This document shows, in pieces, positions 8,779 to 18,839 of a DNA stretch of 40,648 nucleotides. Each line of letters opens with the position of its first letter. Position 1 is the first letter of the stretch. Made by a program: the position numbers and the translations under genes. Source of the DNA: Ignavibacteriota bacterium (GTDB lineage: Bacteria > Bacteroidota > Ignavibacteria > Kapaibacteriales > UBA2268); assembly GCA_016219595.1 (NCBI GenBank), contig JACRLY010000015.1:1-40648 (forward strand). Reading direction: 5' to 3'. Under the pieces are notes generated by a model. The model made no database searches. It was given only the letters and a program-made list of their open reading frames with translations, and was not told the origin of the DNA.

Positions 8779-8922
8779 GAAAAATTATTTATTTGTTTTT
8801 TTACTTTAAATATTAATACTTCTTTAATAATGAATGGCAGCAAATTGAGAAATATGGGTAAAATTTTTTAATTTTATATAGTTAAGTTGAATACATTAAT
8901 TAAAATAAAAAGGGTAATATGA

Positions 8923-9183
8923 TTGAACCTTGTAGTCGGTGAAGGATTTGGACATGGTCCGGTTGAAACAAACGAAATAGTATTATTTGTTATTTTACTA
9001 TTTTCCTTAGCCGGTATTGTATATTCATTTTTCAATGAAAAATTCGGTGGCTTGGGGACAATAATTTTCGGAATAGTCTTTTTAATCATTAGCCGGAAAT
9101 TTAATTTTTATTATTTGTTTATACCATTGAATGGAATTTTATTTTTGATTTCGTGGCTATTGTCGAAAGAAAAAAAGAATTAA
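8923..9183 (+). CDS. Small three-helix membrane protein, hypothetical
   Basis: An 86-residue protein I do not recognise. Three hydrophobic stretches (about residues 19-37, 47-61 and 65-81) and a lysine-rich C-terminus suggest a small integral membrane protein. The likely start is TTG at 8923, preceded by AGGG; an ATG four bases earlier is in another frame and stops after seven codons. It is followed 9 bp later by another small membrane frame, so the two may be cotranscribed or be remnants of a larger gene. Confidence 0.5.
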   Translation: MNLVVGEGFGHGPVETNEIVLFVILLFSLAGIVYSFFNEKFGGLGTIIFGIVFLIISRKFNFYYLFIPLNGILFLISWLLSKEKKN

Positions 9184-9192
9184 ACAATAAAC

Positions 9193-9528
9193 ATGATAAA
9201 GAAAATGCAGGCAAGAGTACACTTGTTTTTGCATATATTGAGATGGGTTGCCTTGAAAAGGGCTGTGATACTGTCTCTTATTACTGTAATTCTATTATAC
9301 AGGTTTGTTGAACAATCAAACAAATCGGCCGATATGAAAGAATTACCTATAATTTTACTCGCAATGATTTTGTTGATTTTAACCTTCGGTTTATTATATT
9401 TTTTGGAAAATTCCGAAGTCACTATTTGTTCAAATCTATCGGTTGAATCGAAAAAAATAATTAAACTATCCTGGATAATTTATTATACTGGTTCAATTTC
9501 AATGCATCAAAATATGATTTATATATAA
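9193..9528 (+). CDS. Small hypothetical membrane protein
   Basis: A 111-residue frame with two likely membrane helices (about residues 25-40 and 52-70) and a basic N-terminus. No family is recognised and there is no convincing ribosome-binding site before ATG 9193. It follows the 86-residue membrane protein by 9 bp and precedes the macroglobulin gene by 91 bp. The C-terminal segment looks like read-through of AT-rich DNA, so this could be a decayed or non-coding frame. Confidence 0.35.
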   Translation: MIKKMQARVHLFLHILRWVALKRAVILSLITVILLYRFVEQSNKSADMKELPIILLAMILLILTFGLLYFLENSEVTICSNLSVESKKIIKLSWIIYYTGSISMHQNMIYI

Positions 9529-9619
9529 ATGAGCGAACTTGAAAATTCTTATATGTTTTTATAAAGTGAACTGAATATTAATTCGAAAATAATTTTCAAA
9601 ACCGAAATAAAGGAATTAT

Positions 9620-12600
9620 ATGAAAAAGTTGCTGGCTATAGTGTTCTGTACAATATTAACTTTAATATTCGCAAGTTGCGGATTAAGAAATGCAGTTGAG
9701 ATTGTCAGCTTCAATCCATCAGGTAGTGTCGGTACGTTAACAACCTTTACGATTGAATTTTCCAAAGAACTTGCTCCGGCTGACAGCCTTGATAAATGGC
9801 TTACGGACGAGTTTATTAAATTTGAACCGAAAATCCCCGGAAAATTCAAATGGACATCAGCCAGTACTTTGATTTTTTCACCAGATGTACAGCTCGAACC
9901 TATTCAGGAATACAGTGCTGAAATAACTAAGAAGGTATTATTCAATAAAGACCTGAGCTTAGACACAAAAACCATAGAATTTAAAACTCACGATTTTGAT
10001 ATTAACAAAGTCGATTTATTTTGGACACATATACCGAATCAATATTATAAAGTTAGTGTTCAGGCTAATTTACACTTTAATTACCCTGTTAATCCCGACA
10101 TGCTGAAAAATCACCTCGTTATTCAACATGATGGAAAACAATTGACAAATTACCAGATTGTAACAAATGATAAATCAGAAATTATTGCAGTAAATTTTGG
10201 TGAAATTCAACAGACTGATAAAGAGCAGGATTTCACGATTATAGTTAAAAAAGGATTGGTATCAGTTTTCGGAAAGCAGGGTCTTGAAGATGACAGAACA
10301 TTCAGCAATAAGCTTGAACCCATAACAAAACTTGCTATAACAGGTGTTGCCTCCGGTTTTGACGGTACAACAGGATGGATTGAAGTGGCAACCACACAAA
10401 TGGTAGATGAAAAAAGACTGAAAGATTATGTGAGAACAGAACCATGGAAGGACTTATCATTTTTTGTAAACGATAATTCTTTCAGAATGGAAGCCAATCT
10501 TGAAAATGTACAGGATTTAATGTTGAAAATCAAAAAAGGTTTACCCGGTTTATACGGCGGTGAACTTGAATTTGATTTCGAACAACAGGTATCGTTTGTC
10601 AATCTTGAACCATCAATTAATTTTGCCGATAAGAAAGGTAAATACCTGATGATGGGAGGCAATAAAAACTTACAGGTAAATTTTGTGAATATCGATGAAG
10701 CCGATATTGAGGTCTCCCAGGTTTTCAAAAATAATTTACTTTGGTTCCTGAATCAGAATTCTTATTCTTATGATTACGATGAGGACTATGGTTATAATTC
10801 GGAAATTTGGACTGGTGATTATGGCAAAACATTATATGAAGAAAAAATTAATCTCAAAAACAACAAAAACTGGCTCGAGAAAAAATACATAAACCTGAAT
10901 AAATTAATCGGGCAAAAGTATAAGGGAATTTATGTTGTTAATGTAAGGTCTGCACAGGACAGGTGGATAGCAGATGCAAAAATGCTCGCAATGACCGATA
11001 TAGGAATTATTGCAAAAAAATCGGGTAACGAAATATTGGTTTTTGTCAATTCTATTGCTAAAGCAGAGCCAATAGAAGGAGTTGAGATTAGTATTATTTC
11101 AACAAATAATCAAACACTTTTGAGTGGAAAAACCGATAAGGAAGGTATAGTAAGATTCGCCGATGTAAAGAAGATTACCGAGGGATTTACTCCGAGACTT
11201 GTTGTAGCAGAAACAAAAGACGATTTTAATTACATAGACCTGCAGGAAACTTTCATAGAAACATCAAGATTTGATGTAGGCGGTGTGTATGAATATCTTG
11301 AAGATGTCAATACTTTTATTTATAGCGACAGAAATATATACCGTCCCGGTGAAAATGTATACCTGTCAGCAATAATAAGAAATGATAGAATGGAAATCGT
11401 AAAAGATATTCCGGTATTTCTGAAAATTATTACACCATCAGGAAGAACATTTACTGAAATGAAAAAGATTTTGAATGAGGAAGGAAGCTTTGAAGCATCA
11501 TTCAGAACTCCGGAGTATGTGCAAACAGGGGAGTACAGGGCAGAGGTTTATACCGGAACAAACCAATTAATAGGCACATATAAATTCAGTGTTGAGGATT
11601 TTGTTCCAGATAAAATCAGAATGATGCTTAAATCGGACAAAGAATTTGCTTTTCCCGGTGATATAATTGGAGTTAATATAGATGCAGAATTTTTATTTGG
11701 TGCTAAAGCATCCGAATTAAAGTATGAGTCTCATATTAATTTAAGACACAGACCATTTGCCAGTAAAAAATATCCGGATTATGAATTTAATAATTCTTCT
11801 ATGACTAATCCGATTTTTGAGGAAGTGTCAAAGGATGGTTATCTCGATGCTAACGGTAAAGGAAAAGTTGAGTATACAGTCCCGAAGGATATATCAGGAA
11901 GCGGTATTGTTACCTGTTATACTTATGTTAATGTTTTCGATTTAACAGGCAGGACAGTTAACCGGGCATCTACCGTTGATATATATCCAAAGAATTATTA
12001 TATAGGATTAAAATCTTCAGGGTATTATTACGGAACAAATGAAAGATTAAATTTCAAAACTGCGATTGTTGACCATTCCGATAAGCCAATTAAAGGATTT
12101 AATGCAACTGTCAAGCTTGTAAGATATGAATGGCAGACAGTTCTGAAGAAAGATTACAATGACAGGTATTTTTACGTATCAGAAGAAAAAGATATTACCG
12201 AGTGGCAGAAAAATATGAACCTCAACGGAGGGACAAAAGACATATCATTTTCTGTCACAAAATCAGGCAGGTATGAATTAAGAGTATCTAAAGAAGGCGA
12301 AGATGAATATCAGAAAAAATCATTTTATGCGTATGGTTGGGTAAATACAACTGCTTCATCATTCCAGGTTGATAAAGAAGGACGTGTAGATATTGTATTC
12401 GATAAAGCACAATATGAACCCGGTGACAAAGCTAAAATTCTGTTTATGTGTCCTTTTGCCGGAAAACTCCTTGTGAGTTTCGAAAGGAACGGTGTGTATG
12501 AATACAGGTATATTGAAATGGAAAATAAATCTGTAGAAATTGCAGTTCCTGTTAAGGATGAATTTATGCCTAATGTATATGTATCAGCAACATTATTTAA

Positions 12601-15025
12601 GAAACATACAGTAGACAACAGTACTCCTTTTTTGGTAGGGCATGGATATGCTTCGATGAAAGTAGAAAAATCATCAAACAAATTACCTGTTAAAATTATT
12701 GCACCCGATAAAATTAAGCCTAATACAAGTCAGATTATCACAGTCAAAACAGCATCGGAAAGAAATATATTTGTTACTCTTGCTGCAGTCGATGAAGGTA
12801 TTTTGCAGGTGAAGAATTTCAAGACTCCCGACCCATACGGATTTATGTATGCAAAACGGGGTTTGAAAGTAGAAAGTTATGATTTATATAAATTATTACT
12901 TCCTGAAATAATCGGAAGTTCATCTTCAGGCGGCGGCGATGATGAAATGTTTGCAGAAATGCTGAAGAAAAGGACAAATCCGATAACAACAAAAAGATTT
13001 AAGTTGTTTGCATTTTGGAGCGGAATATTAAAAACAAATGGAAGCGGAGAAGTAAAAATTCCGATAAACTTCCCTCAATTTAACGGGGAAGTCAGATTGA
13101 TGGCAGTTGCATATTCAGGTTCAAAATTCGGTTCGGCAGAAAAACCGATGAAAGTTGCTGATGATTTGATTATCGAACCCGAAATTCCCAGATTCCTTGC
13201 CCAGGACGATTCATTGGTAATGCCCGTAACACTGATAAATACCACCAGTACTAAAGGCAAGGCGAATGTCAATGTTAAGGTTGAAGGTCCTTTGAAAATT
13301 ATTTCACGAGCATCCCAATATGCTGAGATTGAACCAAATGCTACTAAACAAGTTGTTTTTGCTTTAAAATCCTATTCGGAAATCGGAACTGCTAAAATAG
13401 TAATCGAAACAAACGGAATGGCAAAGGTCAAAGAAGATATTGATATTTCTGTCAGACCGGTTTCTCCTTTCTTGACTTATACAGGAGCAGGAACAATAAA
13501 GGGGGGAGCTTCCCAGAGCTTCAATGTTCCGGGAGGATTTTTATATGGAACACAAAATTCAACATTGACAATCAGTAAATTTCCCGCAGTAAAATTTGCA
13601 AAACAATTGAGGGAACTTGTCGGCTATCCACATGGATGCATTGAACAGACAATTTCAAAATTATTTCCCCAGATTTATTTTGCCGAACTTTCACAGCTTG
13701 TGGCTCCGGATTATTTCAAAACATATAACCCGGTATATTATGTGAAAGAAGGAATACGAAAAGTAGAAGCGATGCAGATGTATGACGGCTCTATGGCATA
13801 TTGGCCCGGAGGGACTTATCCAAATTGGTGGGGAAGTGTATATGCAGCACATTTTCTTCTCGAGGCAAAAAAAGCCGGCTTCGATGTGAAAGATGATGTA
13901 TTGAAAAACCTATTATATTATTTGCAGAAGAAGGCAAGAGAGAGAAGCACGTATGAATATTATACATATATTGGAAACAAAACTACTGTAATTAAAATTG
14001 CAAATAAAGAAATTTTATATTCTCTGTATGTACTTGCATTAGCCGGAAAAGGTGATATTTCAACAATGAATTATTACAAATCGAGAATTAATCTTGTTTC
14101 TGCAGATTCAAAATATTTGCTTGCAGGGGCTTTTGCATTGATGGGAAAATGGAGTAGTTATAATGAACTTTTACCAAAAAATTATAAACCGGAATATACA
14201 TACAGAGAATCAGGTGGATGTTTCGATTCGGAGATAAGAGCTAATGCTCTAATGCTTGAAATTTTATTAGAGGTTGAACCAAATAATCCGCAGATACCTT
14301 ACATCGTGAAATATCTTGTACAAAAAATTGATAATGTATATTCAACACAGGAAAATGCATTTGTATTTATGGCTTTAGGTAAAGCTGCTTCATCCAAGGC
14401 AAAAAATGATGTCAAAGTTGAGGTGTTTATAGGCAAAAAGAATATAGGAAATTACACAGGCAAAGATTTGACATTGACAGACGGAGTTATGAACGGAGCA
14501 AGTATTTATCTGAAAGGAACAGGAAACGGTGAAGTATTCTATTTCTGGTCAACGGAGGGAATCAAGGCGAATTCCTTTGTTAAAGAAGAAGACATGTATA
14601 TGAGAGTTAGAAGAAATTATTATGATTACAGAACAAAAGGAGAAATCAGCAATAATCAATTTTACCAGGGACAGCTTATAGTATGTAAAATATCGTTAAC
14701 CGGTTTGGAAAGGTCAGCTGAAAATATTGTAATTACAGATATGTTGCCTTCAGGATTTGAAATAGAAAATCCAAGATTAAGTGTGTCTGCAGATTTATCT
14801 TGGCAAAATAAGAATCCGATGAATGTGGATTATATGGATGTGCGTGATGACAGGATGATACTTTTCACAAAACTCTGGACAGGAGCAACTAAGGAATTTA
14901 CATATTTAATCAGAGTTGTTAACCAGGGCAGGTTCAGAAAACCTGTTATTGGAGCAGAAGCCATGTACAATCCGGAGTATCATTCTTATAATGGTGCCGG
15001 AATGATTAATGTAGCAAGAAAATAA
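9620..15025 (+). CDS. Alpha-2-macroglobulin lipoprotein with thioester (YfhM-like)
   Basis: A very large (1801-residue) bacterial alpha-2-macroglobulin. The N-terminus is a lipoprotein signal with lipobox FASC, acylated on Cys20, so it should be membrane-anchored in the periplasm. A chain of macroglobulin beta-domains follows, including the characteristic DRNIYRPGENVYL segment near residue 570. The thioester motif GCIEQ is intact (Cys1340, Gln1343), followed by alpha-helical thioester-domain repeats and a C-terminal receptor-binding-like beta-domain. These proteins trap proteases covalently after cleavage of a bait region and are thought to protect the cell envelope. E. coli YfhM is about 1650 residues and is encoded beside pbpC; here a PBP1C gene lies about 1.2 kb downstream. 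The frame is intact over 5.4 kb. Confidence 0.95.
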   Translation: MKKLLAIVFCTILTLIFASCGLRNAVEIVSFNPSGSVGTLTTFTIEFSKELAPADSLDKWLTDEFIKFEPKIPGKFKWTSASTLIFSPDVQLEPIQEYSAEITKKVLFNKDLSLDTKTIEFKTHDFDINKVDLFWTHIPNQYYKVSVQANLHFNYPVNPDMLKNHLVIQHDGKQLTNYQIVTNDKSEIIAVNFGEIQQTDKEQDFTIIVKKGLVSVFGKQGLEDDRTFSNKLEPITKLAITGVASGFDGTTGWIEVATTQMVDEKRLKDYVRTEPWKDLSFFVNDNSFRMEANLENVQDLMLKIKKGLPGLYGGELEFDFEQQVSFVNLEPSINFADKKGKYLMMGGNKNLQVNFVNIDEADIEVSQVFKNNLLWFLNQNSYSYDYDEDYGYNSEIWTGDYGKTLYEEKINLKNNKNWLEKKYINLNKLIGQKYKGIYVVNVRSAQDRWIADAKMLAMTDIGIIAKKSGNEILVFVNSIAKAEPIEGVEISIISTNNQTLLSGKTDKEGIVRFADVKKITEGFTPRLVVAETKDDFNYIDLQETFIETSRFDVGGVYEYLEDVNTFIYSDRNIYRPGENVYLSAIIRNDRMEIVKDIPVFLKIITPSGRTFTEMKKILNEEGSFEASFRTPEYVQTGEYRAEVYTGTNQLIGTYKFSVEDFVPDKIRMMLKSDKEFAFPGDIIGVNIDAEFLFGAKASELKYESHINLRHRPFASKKYPDYEFNNSSMTNPIFEEVSKDGYLDANGKGKVEYTVPKDISGSGIVTCYTYVNVFDLTGRTVNRASTVDIYPKNYYIGLKSSGYYYGTNERLNFKTAIVDHSDKPIKGFNATVKLVRYEWQTVLKKDYNDRYFYVSEEKDITEWQKNMNLNGGTKDISFSVTKSGRYELRVSKEGEDEYQKKSFYAYGWVNTTASSFQVDKEGRVDIVFDKAQYEPGDKAKILFMCPFAGKLLVSFERNGVYEYRYIEMENKSVEIAVPVKDEFMPNVYVSATLFKKHTVDNSTPFLVGHGYASMKVEKSSNKLPVKIIAPDKIKPNTSQIITVKTASERNIFVTLAAVDEGILQVKNFKTPDPYGFMYAKRGLKVESYDLYKLLLPEIIGSSSSGGGDDEMFAEMLKKRTNPITTKRFKLFAFWSGILKTNGSGEVKIPINFPQFNGEVRLMAVAYSGSKFGSAEKPMKVADDLIIEPEIPRFLAQDDSLVMPVTLINTTSTKGKANVNVKVEGPLKIISRASQYAEIEPNATKQVVFALKSYSEIGTAKIVIETNGMAKVKEDIDISVRPVSPFLTYTGAGTIKGGASQSFNVPGGFLYGTQNSTLTISKFPAVKFAKQLRELVGYPHGCIEQTISKLFPQIYFAELSQLVAPDYFKTYNPVYYVKEGIRKVEAMQMYDGSMAYWPGGTYPNWWGSVYAAHFLLEAKKAGFDVKDDVLKNLLYYLQKKARERSTYEYYTYIGNKTTVIKIANKEILYSLYVLALAGKGDISTMNYYKSRINLVSADSKYLLAGAFALMGKWSSYNELLPKNYKPEYTYRESGGCFDSEIRANALMLEILLEVEPNNPQIPYIVKYLVQKIDNVYSTQENAFVFMALGKAASSKAKNDVKVEVFIGKKNIGNYTGKDLTLTDGVMNGASIYLKGTGNGEVFYFWSTEGIKANSFVKEEDMYMRVRRNYYDYRTKGEISNNQFYQGQLIVCKISLTGLERSAENIVITDMLPSGFEIENPRLSVSADLSWQNKNPMNVDYMDVRDDRMILFTKLWTGATKEFTYLIRVVNQGRFRKPVIGAEAMYNPEYHSYNGAGMINVARK

Positions 15026-15083
15026 TAAATAAAAAAATTTTAGATTTTATAGTTAAGAATTTAAAAATTTTTATGAGGTATTT

Positions 15084-15545
15084 ATGAGTGATGAGAAGAA
15101 AAAGAAAACAAAAAGAATTGTTAAAATTGTAGTTTATTCTCTGGTATTCATCTTTGTGATTATTCAATTTATACCAGTTGACAGGACCAACCCTCCTGTA
15201 AGAAATGAAGCATTGTGGAAATCTCCGAAAACCAAAGAATATGCAGTCAGAGCATGTTATGATTGCCATAGCAATAACACCAAATGGCCCTTTTATTCCT
15301 ATGTTGCACCCATGTCATGGTTCGTTATAAGTCATGTGAATGAAGGCAGGGAACATCTGAACTTTTCAGAATTTAATCCTGAAGACGGGAAAGAAGCAGC
15401 AGATGTTGTCGAACATGATATAATGCCATTAGGGAGTTATATGTTCTTGCATCCAGACGCCAGATTATCAGACAAGGAAAAACTGGAATTTGTGAATGGA
15501 CTTGTCGAATCGTTTGGCAGGGAAGATAAAAAGGATGAGGATTAA
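15084..15545 (+). CDS. Haem-binding domain protein, membrane-anchored
   Basis: A 153-residue protein with a basic N-terminus, one membrane helix (about residues 12-31) and a periplasmic domain carrying a single c-type haem motif CYDCH (Cys58, Cys61, His62). The pattern VRACYDCHSN...WPFYSYVAPMSW is typical of the small haem-binding domain family common in Bacteroidota, often near cytochrome or redox genes. Covalent haem attachment in the periplasm is likely; the electron partner is unknown. A GAGG ribosome-binding site precedes ATG 15084. It is 58 bp after the macroglobulin gene on the same strand and may share its transcript. Confidence 0.88.
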   Translation: MSDEKKKKTKRIVKIVVYSLVFIFVIIQFIPVDRTNPPVRNEALWKSPKTKEYAVRACYDCHSNNTKWPFYSYVAPMSWFVISHVNEGREHLNFSEFNPEDGKEAADVVEHDIMPLGSYMFLHPDARLSDKEKLEFVNGLVESFGREDKKDED

Positions 15546-15553
15546 AGAAATTG

Positions 15554-15592
15554 TCTGAATTAAGATTTGTAGGATTTGAGGAATGTAGGATT
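15554..15592 (+). repeat. Left direct repeat flanking the GxxExxY gene
   Basis: An approximately 39-nt segment starting TCTGAATTAAGATTTG, itself made of short GGATTTG-like units. It aligns at about 80 percent identity with 16103-16140 on the other side of the GxxExxY gene, in the same orientation. A further GGATT unit follows at about 15596-15600. Confidence 0.65.
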
Positions 15593-15705
15593 TCTGGATT
15601 GTAATGATAATAAGAACATAGATTTGAAATTACAATTATTGGGTGTGTGATATAATTACATTTTATATTTTGTAATAAATTTAAGGTTTAAAAGATAAAT
15701 GTAAA

Positions 15706-16135
15706 ATGAAGTATGAACATGTGACTCGTAAGATTATTGGTTCTGCTATGAAGGTACATTCTGTTTTGGGTAATGGATTTCAGGAAGTTATTTATCAAAG
15801 AGCATTACAAATAGAATTTGAAAAACAAGATTTAAAATTTCAGAGAGAACTTGAAATGCAGATTTATTATGATGATGTAAATATAGGTACAAGAAGGGTT
15901 GATTTCTTTGTTGAGGATTTGATTATGGTAGAATTGAAGGCAATTATAAAACTAGAGGATACTCATTTAAATCAGGCAATGAATTATTGCCAGGCATATA
16001 ATTTACCAATAGGTTTATTAAATAAACTTCGGGAGTGATAGTTTGGAATTTAAAAGTGTTTATAATGTGAATCATCCTTCGAATAGAGAATATAAAAAAA
16101 AATCTGAATTTGGATTTGAAAGATTTGAGAATTAA
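15706..16135 (+). pseudogene. GxxExxY protein, +1 frameshift near C-terminus
   Basis: A small GxxExxY-family protein of unknown biochemical function, common in Bacteroidota and related MAGs. The diagnostic GNGFQEVIY is present near residue 22, followed by the conserved RVDFFVEDLIMVELKAI core, which resembles a PD-(D/E)xK nuclease-like fold; that fold is inference. The initial frame stops at 16036-16038 after NKLRE. Removing one A from the AAATAAAC stretch near 16020 restores the usual family C-terminus (INFGSDSLEFKSVYNVNHPS...) to a TAA at 16133-16135. A one-base insertion or sequencing error is therefore the simplest reading. The gene sits between direct repeats; its corrected tail is encoded by the right-hand repeat. 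Confidence 0.85.
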
Positions 16136-16140
16136 GGATT
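16103..16140 (+). repeat. Right direct repeat flanking the GxxExxY gene
   Basis: Starts TCTGAATTTGGATTTG and aligns with 15554-15592 with one gap. It overlaps the C-terminal codons of the frameshift-corrected GxxExxY frame, so the repeat is partly coding. Confidence 0.65.
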
Positions 16141-16181
16141 AAGAAAAATTAAAGTATTTTATAATTGAAATTACTAATTAG

Positions 16182-16634
16182 ATGATGAATAAAATCATAA
16201 AATCCTTGAATCATATAAATCCTAATACAGACAAAATATTATATAAAGAAATTAAACCTGCTTTGTTCAGCATAGCAGGTTTATTATTTTTATTCTTATT
16301 ATCCGAAATAATTTTTCCTTTGCCTGATTTGAAACCATATTCGAAAGTAATTATGGCTTCAGATGGAACAGTACTTTCAGCTTATTTAACAAAGGATGAG
16401 AAATGGCGTCTGAGATGCACAATCGATGAAGTTTCTCCGGATTTACAAAAAGCATTAATTGAAAAAGAAGATAAATGGTTTTATTGGCATCCCGGAGTCA
16501 ATCCTGTAGCTGTAGTAAGAGCATTTGCTACAAATATTATTAGCGGAAAGAGAGTATCAGGAGCATCAACGATTACAATGCAGCTCGCAAGAATGCTTTC
16601 ACATTCTGACAGAACTTATTTCAATAAAAATTAG
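16182..16634 (+). pseudogene. pbpC: Penicillin-binding protein 1C, N-terminal part
   Basis: The first 150 residues of a PBP1C homologue: a membrane anchor (about residues 27-47) and the start of the GT51 peptidoglycan glycosyltransferase domain. Motif 1 is complete (EDKWFYWHPG, catalytic Glu96), as is motif 2 (SGASTITMQLAR, about 126-137). The frame then ends after RTYFNKN. The next expected element, the Lys...Glu...Ala-Leu helix just before LEWHxSK in PBP1C, is missing, and the downstream gene resumes in another frame at LELHYSKKSILE. Compared with E. coli PbpC spacing, about 25 nt are missing at 16629. On its own this fragment lacks part of the active site and is probably inactive. Confidence 0.85.
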
Positions 16635-18505
16635 AATTACATTATTCAAAGAAATCAATCCTGGAAATTTATTTGAATTCGCTTCCATACGGAGGGAATA
16701 TTGAAGGAGTGAAATCAGCCTCATATATTTATTTTAATCGTCCCCCCGGTAAATTAAGTCTTGCTCAATCTATAATGCTGACTGTAATTCCTAATGACCC
16801 GAATTTGTACAGGATTGATAAATCTGTTTCATCAGCAAGACAAAAAAGGAATTATTGGATAAAAAAATTTGCAAATGATAATGTCTTTCCTTCAAATTCT
16901 TTAAAAGATGCTTTGTTTGAACCTATTGAAACAGCAAGATATTCAATGCCAGCTTTAGCATTGCATTTTTGTAATTACATCATGTCAAATTATAATGGCG
17001 ACAATATTCTAACTTCTCTTGAGCTTGATAAACAAAAAAAAGCTGAGACATTGTTGTCAAGCTATGTTGAAAGAAATAAACCAAAAGGAATAACAAATGG
17101 AGCTGTGATTGTCATTGATAATAATAATTCAAATGTCGTTGCCTATTGCGGCTCGTCGGATTTTTACAATATGTCTGCATCAGGCCAGGTTAATGGTATC
17201 AGGGCAGTAAGGTCTCCTGGTTCAACACTTAAAGCTGCTTTGTATGCGTATGCTTTCGATTTAGGAATATTGACACCTAAGATGAAATTGCTTGATGTTC
17301 CTACAGATTTTAGTGGATACGAACCTGAAAATTATACTGAAAAATTCCATGGGGAAGTAACAGCAGATTTTGCCTTGATGAATTCTTTGAATGTACCTGC
17401 CGTCAGATTGCTGGAAAAAATCGGATTAAGCCAGTTCCTGTTGTTGCTTGAAAAAGCAGGATTCAATGATATTATCAAACAAAAAAATAAACTTGGATTA
17501 TCGATGATTCTTGGCGGATGCGGTGTTAGAATGGAACAGCTTGCTTCGGTATATTCTGCAATAGCACGTGATGGAAAAATGTATCATTTGAATTATATAA
17601 AAGGTGCAAATAATGATGAAAATGTTCAACTATTTTCACCGGGAGCTGTATACATTGTATCGCAAATACTATCAGGTATCAAAAGACCTGATTTTCCAAA
17701 TGAATTATTGAACCGTACAAGACTACCTAAAATTGCCTGGAAAACAGGTACATCCTACGGAAAAAAAGATGCCTGGGCTGTCGGGTATAATCCTGATTAC
17801 ACCATAGCAGTATGGATGGGAAATTTCGACGGTAAAGGTTCCCCTCATTTATCAGGTTCTGAGATGGCAGTTCCCCTTTTATTTGATTTATTCAATGCAA
17901 TAGATTACAATCCAAAAAAAAAGTGGTATAGTATGCCAAAGGATGTTGGATTTAGGGAGGTGTGCGCAGAATCCGGATATATTCCTTCAAAAAATTGTGT
18001 GGATATAATTTCTGATTACTATATAAAAAATGTTTCTCCTAATAATGTATGTGCTTTATATAAAGAATTTTTTGTCAGTGAAGATGAAGCAATTCAATAT
18101 TGTACCGAATGTCTTCCCGATAATGGTTGGAAAAAAGTTTTGTATCCGGTATATGACCCGGAAATTGTTTTATGGAATTTTATAAATAATATTGAATTTA
18201 AAAAAATTCCTCCACATAATCCTAATTGCCAGGCAAAGTTTTCGGCAGAAGGACCTAAAATTATCTCACCCTCTGACAATTTTGAATATTATATCGAAAA
18301 TAAATCGGCTGAACAGCTACTCCTTCAGGCAGCAGCAGGAGAAGGAGTTCAAACATTATACTGGTATATTAATGATAAATTTTATATAAAAACCAAGCCT
18401 GAAGAAAAACAGTTTTTTACTGCTGAAAAGGGAAGAATAAAAATTACATGTCTCGATGACAAAGGCAGGAATTCTTCTGTTTTTGTTAATGTTAAAGTCT
18501 ATTGA
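16628..18505 (+). pseudogene. pbpC: Penicillin-binding protein 1C, remainder
   Basis: The rest of PBP1C, open from 16628; the first usable start is TTG 16673. It begins within the GT51 domain (YLNSLPYGGNIEG, then SYIYFNRPPGKLSLAQ) and contains a full transpeptidase domain: SxxK as STLK (Ser184 counted from 16673), SLN in the helical lobe, and KTGTS. A cysteine-bearing linker (CAES...SKNC...C) and the C-terminal PBP1C beta-domain (about the last 85 residues) follow. PBP1C family members are bifunctional synthases linked to envelope repair and often paired with alpha-2-macroglobulin, as here. If expressed from TTG 16673 it would lack a membrane anchor. It ends 3 bp from the convergent cupin gene. 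Confidence 0.88.
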
Positions 18506-18508
18506 AAT

Positions 18509-18832
18509 TTATTTGTAATGCAAACCTAACCAAATTGTAAGCTCATTTTTATCAACTTCTAAGACTTTATGTTTGACATGAGCAGGTAACAAAATATAAT
18601 CACCCGGGAAGAGGTTGACTGTAATTCCATTTTCAAATTCCAGGGTTGCCGACCCTTTCAAAAGCAACACCCATTCATCATTATCCTGGTCATACCATTT
18701 ATTTTCAGGTAATGATTCCGGGAATGAAATTATTCTTTCTAATGTCAGATTATCATTTTTTAGAAGTTCTTCAAATACTTCATTTTCTGATATTGACTGA
18801 ATATTATCAAATAAGTTTTTCTTAGTAATCAT
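18509..18832 (-). CDS. Single-domain cupin protein
   Basis: A 107-residue small cupin. The beta-barrel motifs are visible as WYDQDNDEWVLLLKGSATL (motif 1, in which the usual histidines are replaced by Asp/Asn) and PGDYILLPAHVKHKV (motif 2, with His at the expected position). Similar proteins are annotated only as cupin domain-containing. Metal binding is uncertain because motif 1 lacks its HxH pair. It lies 7 bp downstream of ruvB on the same strand and is probably the last gene of that operon. Confidence 0.82.
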   Translation of the reverse strand: MITKKNLFDNIQSISENEVFEELLKNDNLTLERIISFPESLPENKWYDQDNDEWVLLLKGSATLEFENGITVNLFPGDYILLPAHVKHKVLEVDKNELTIWLGLHYK

Positions 18833-18839
18833 TATTTAT

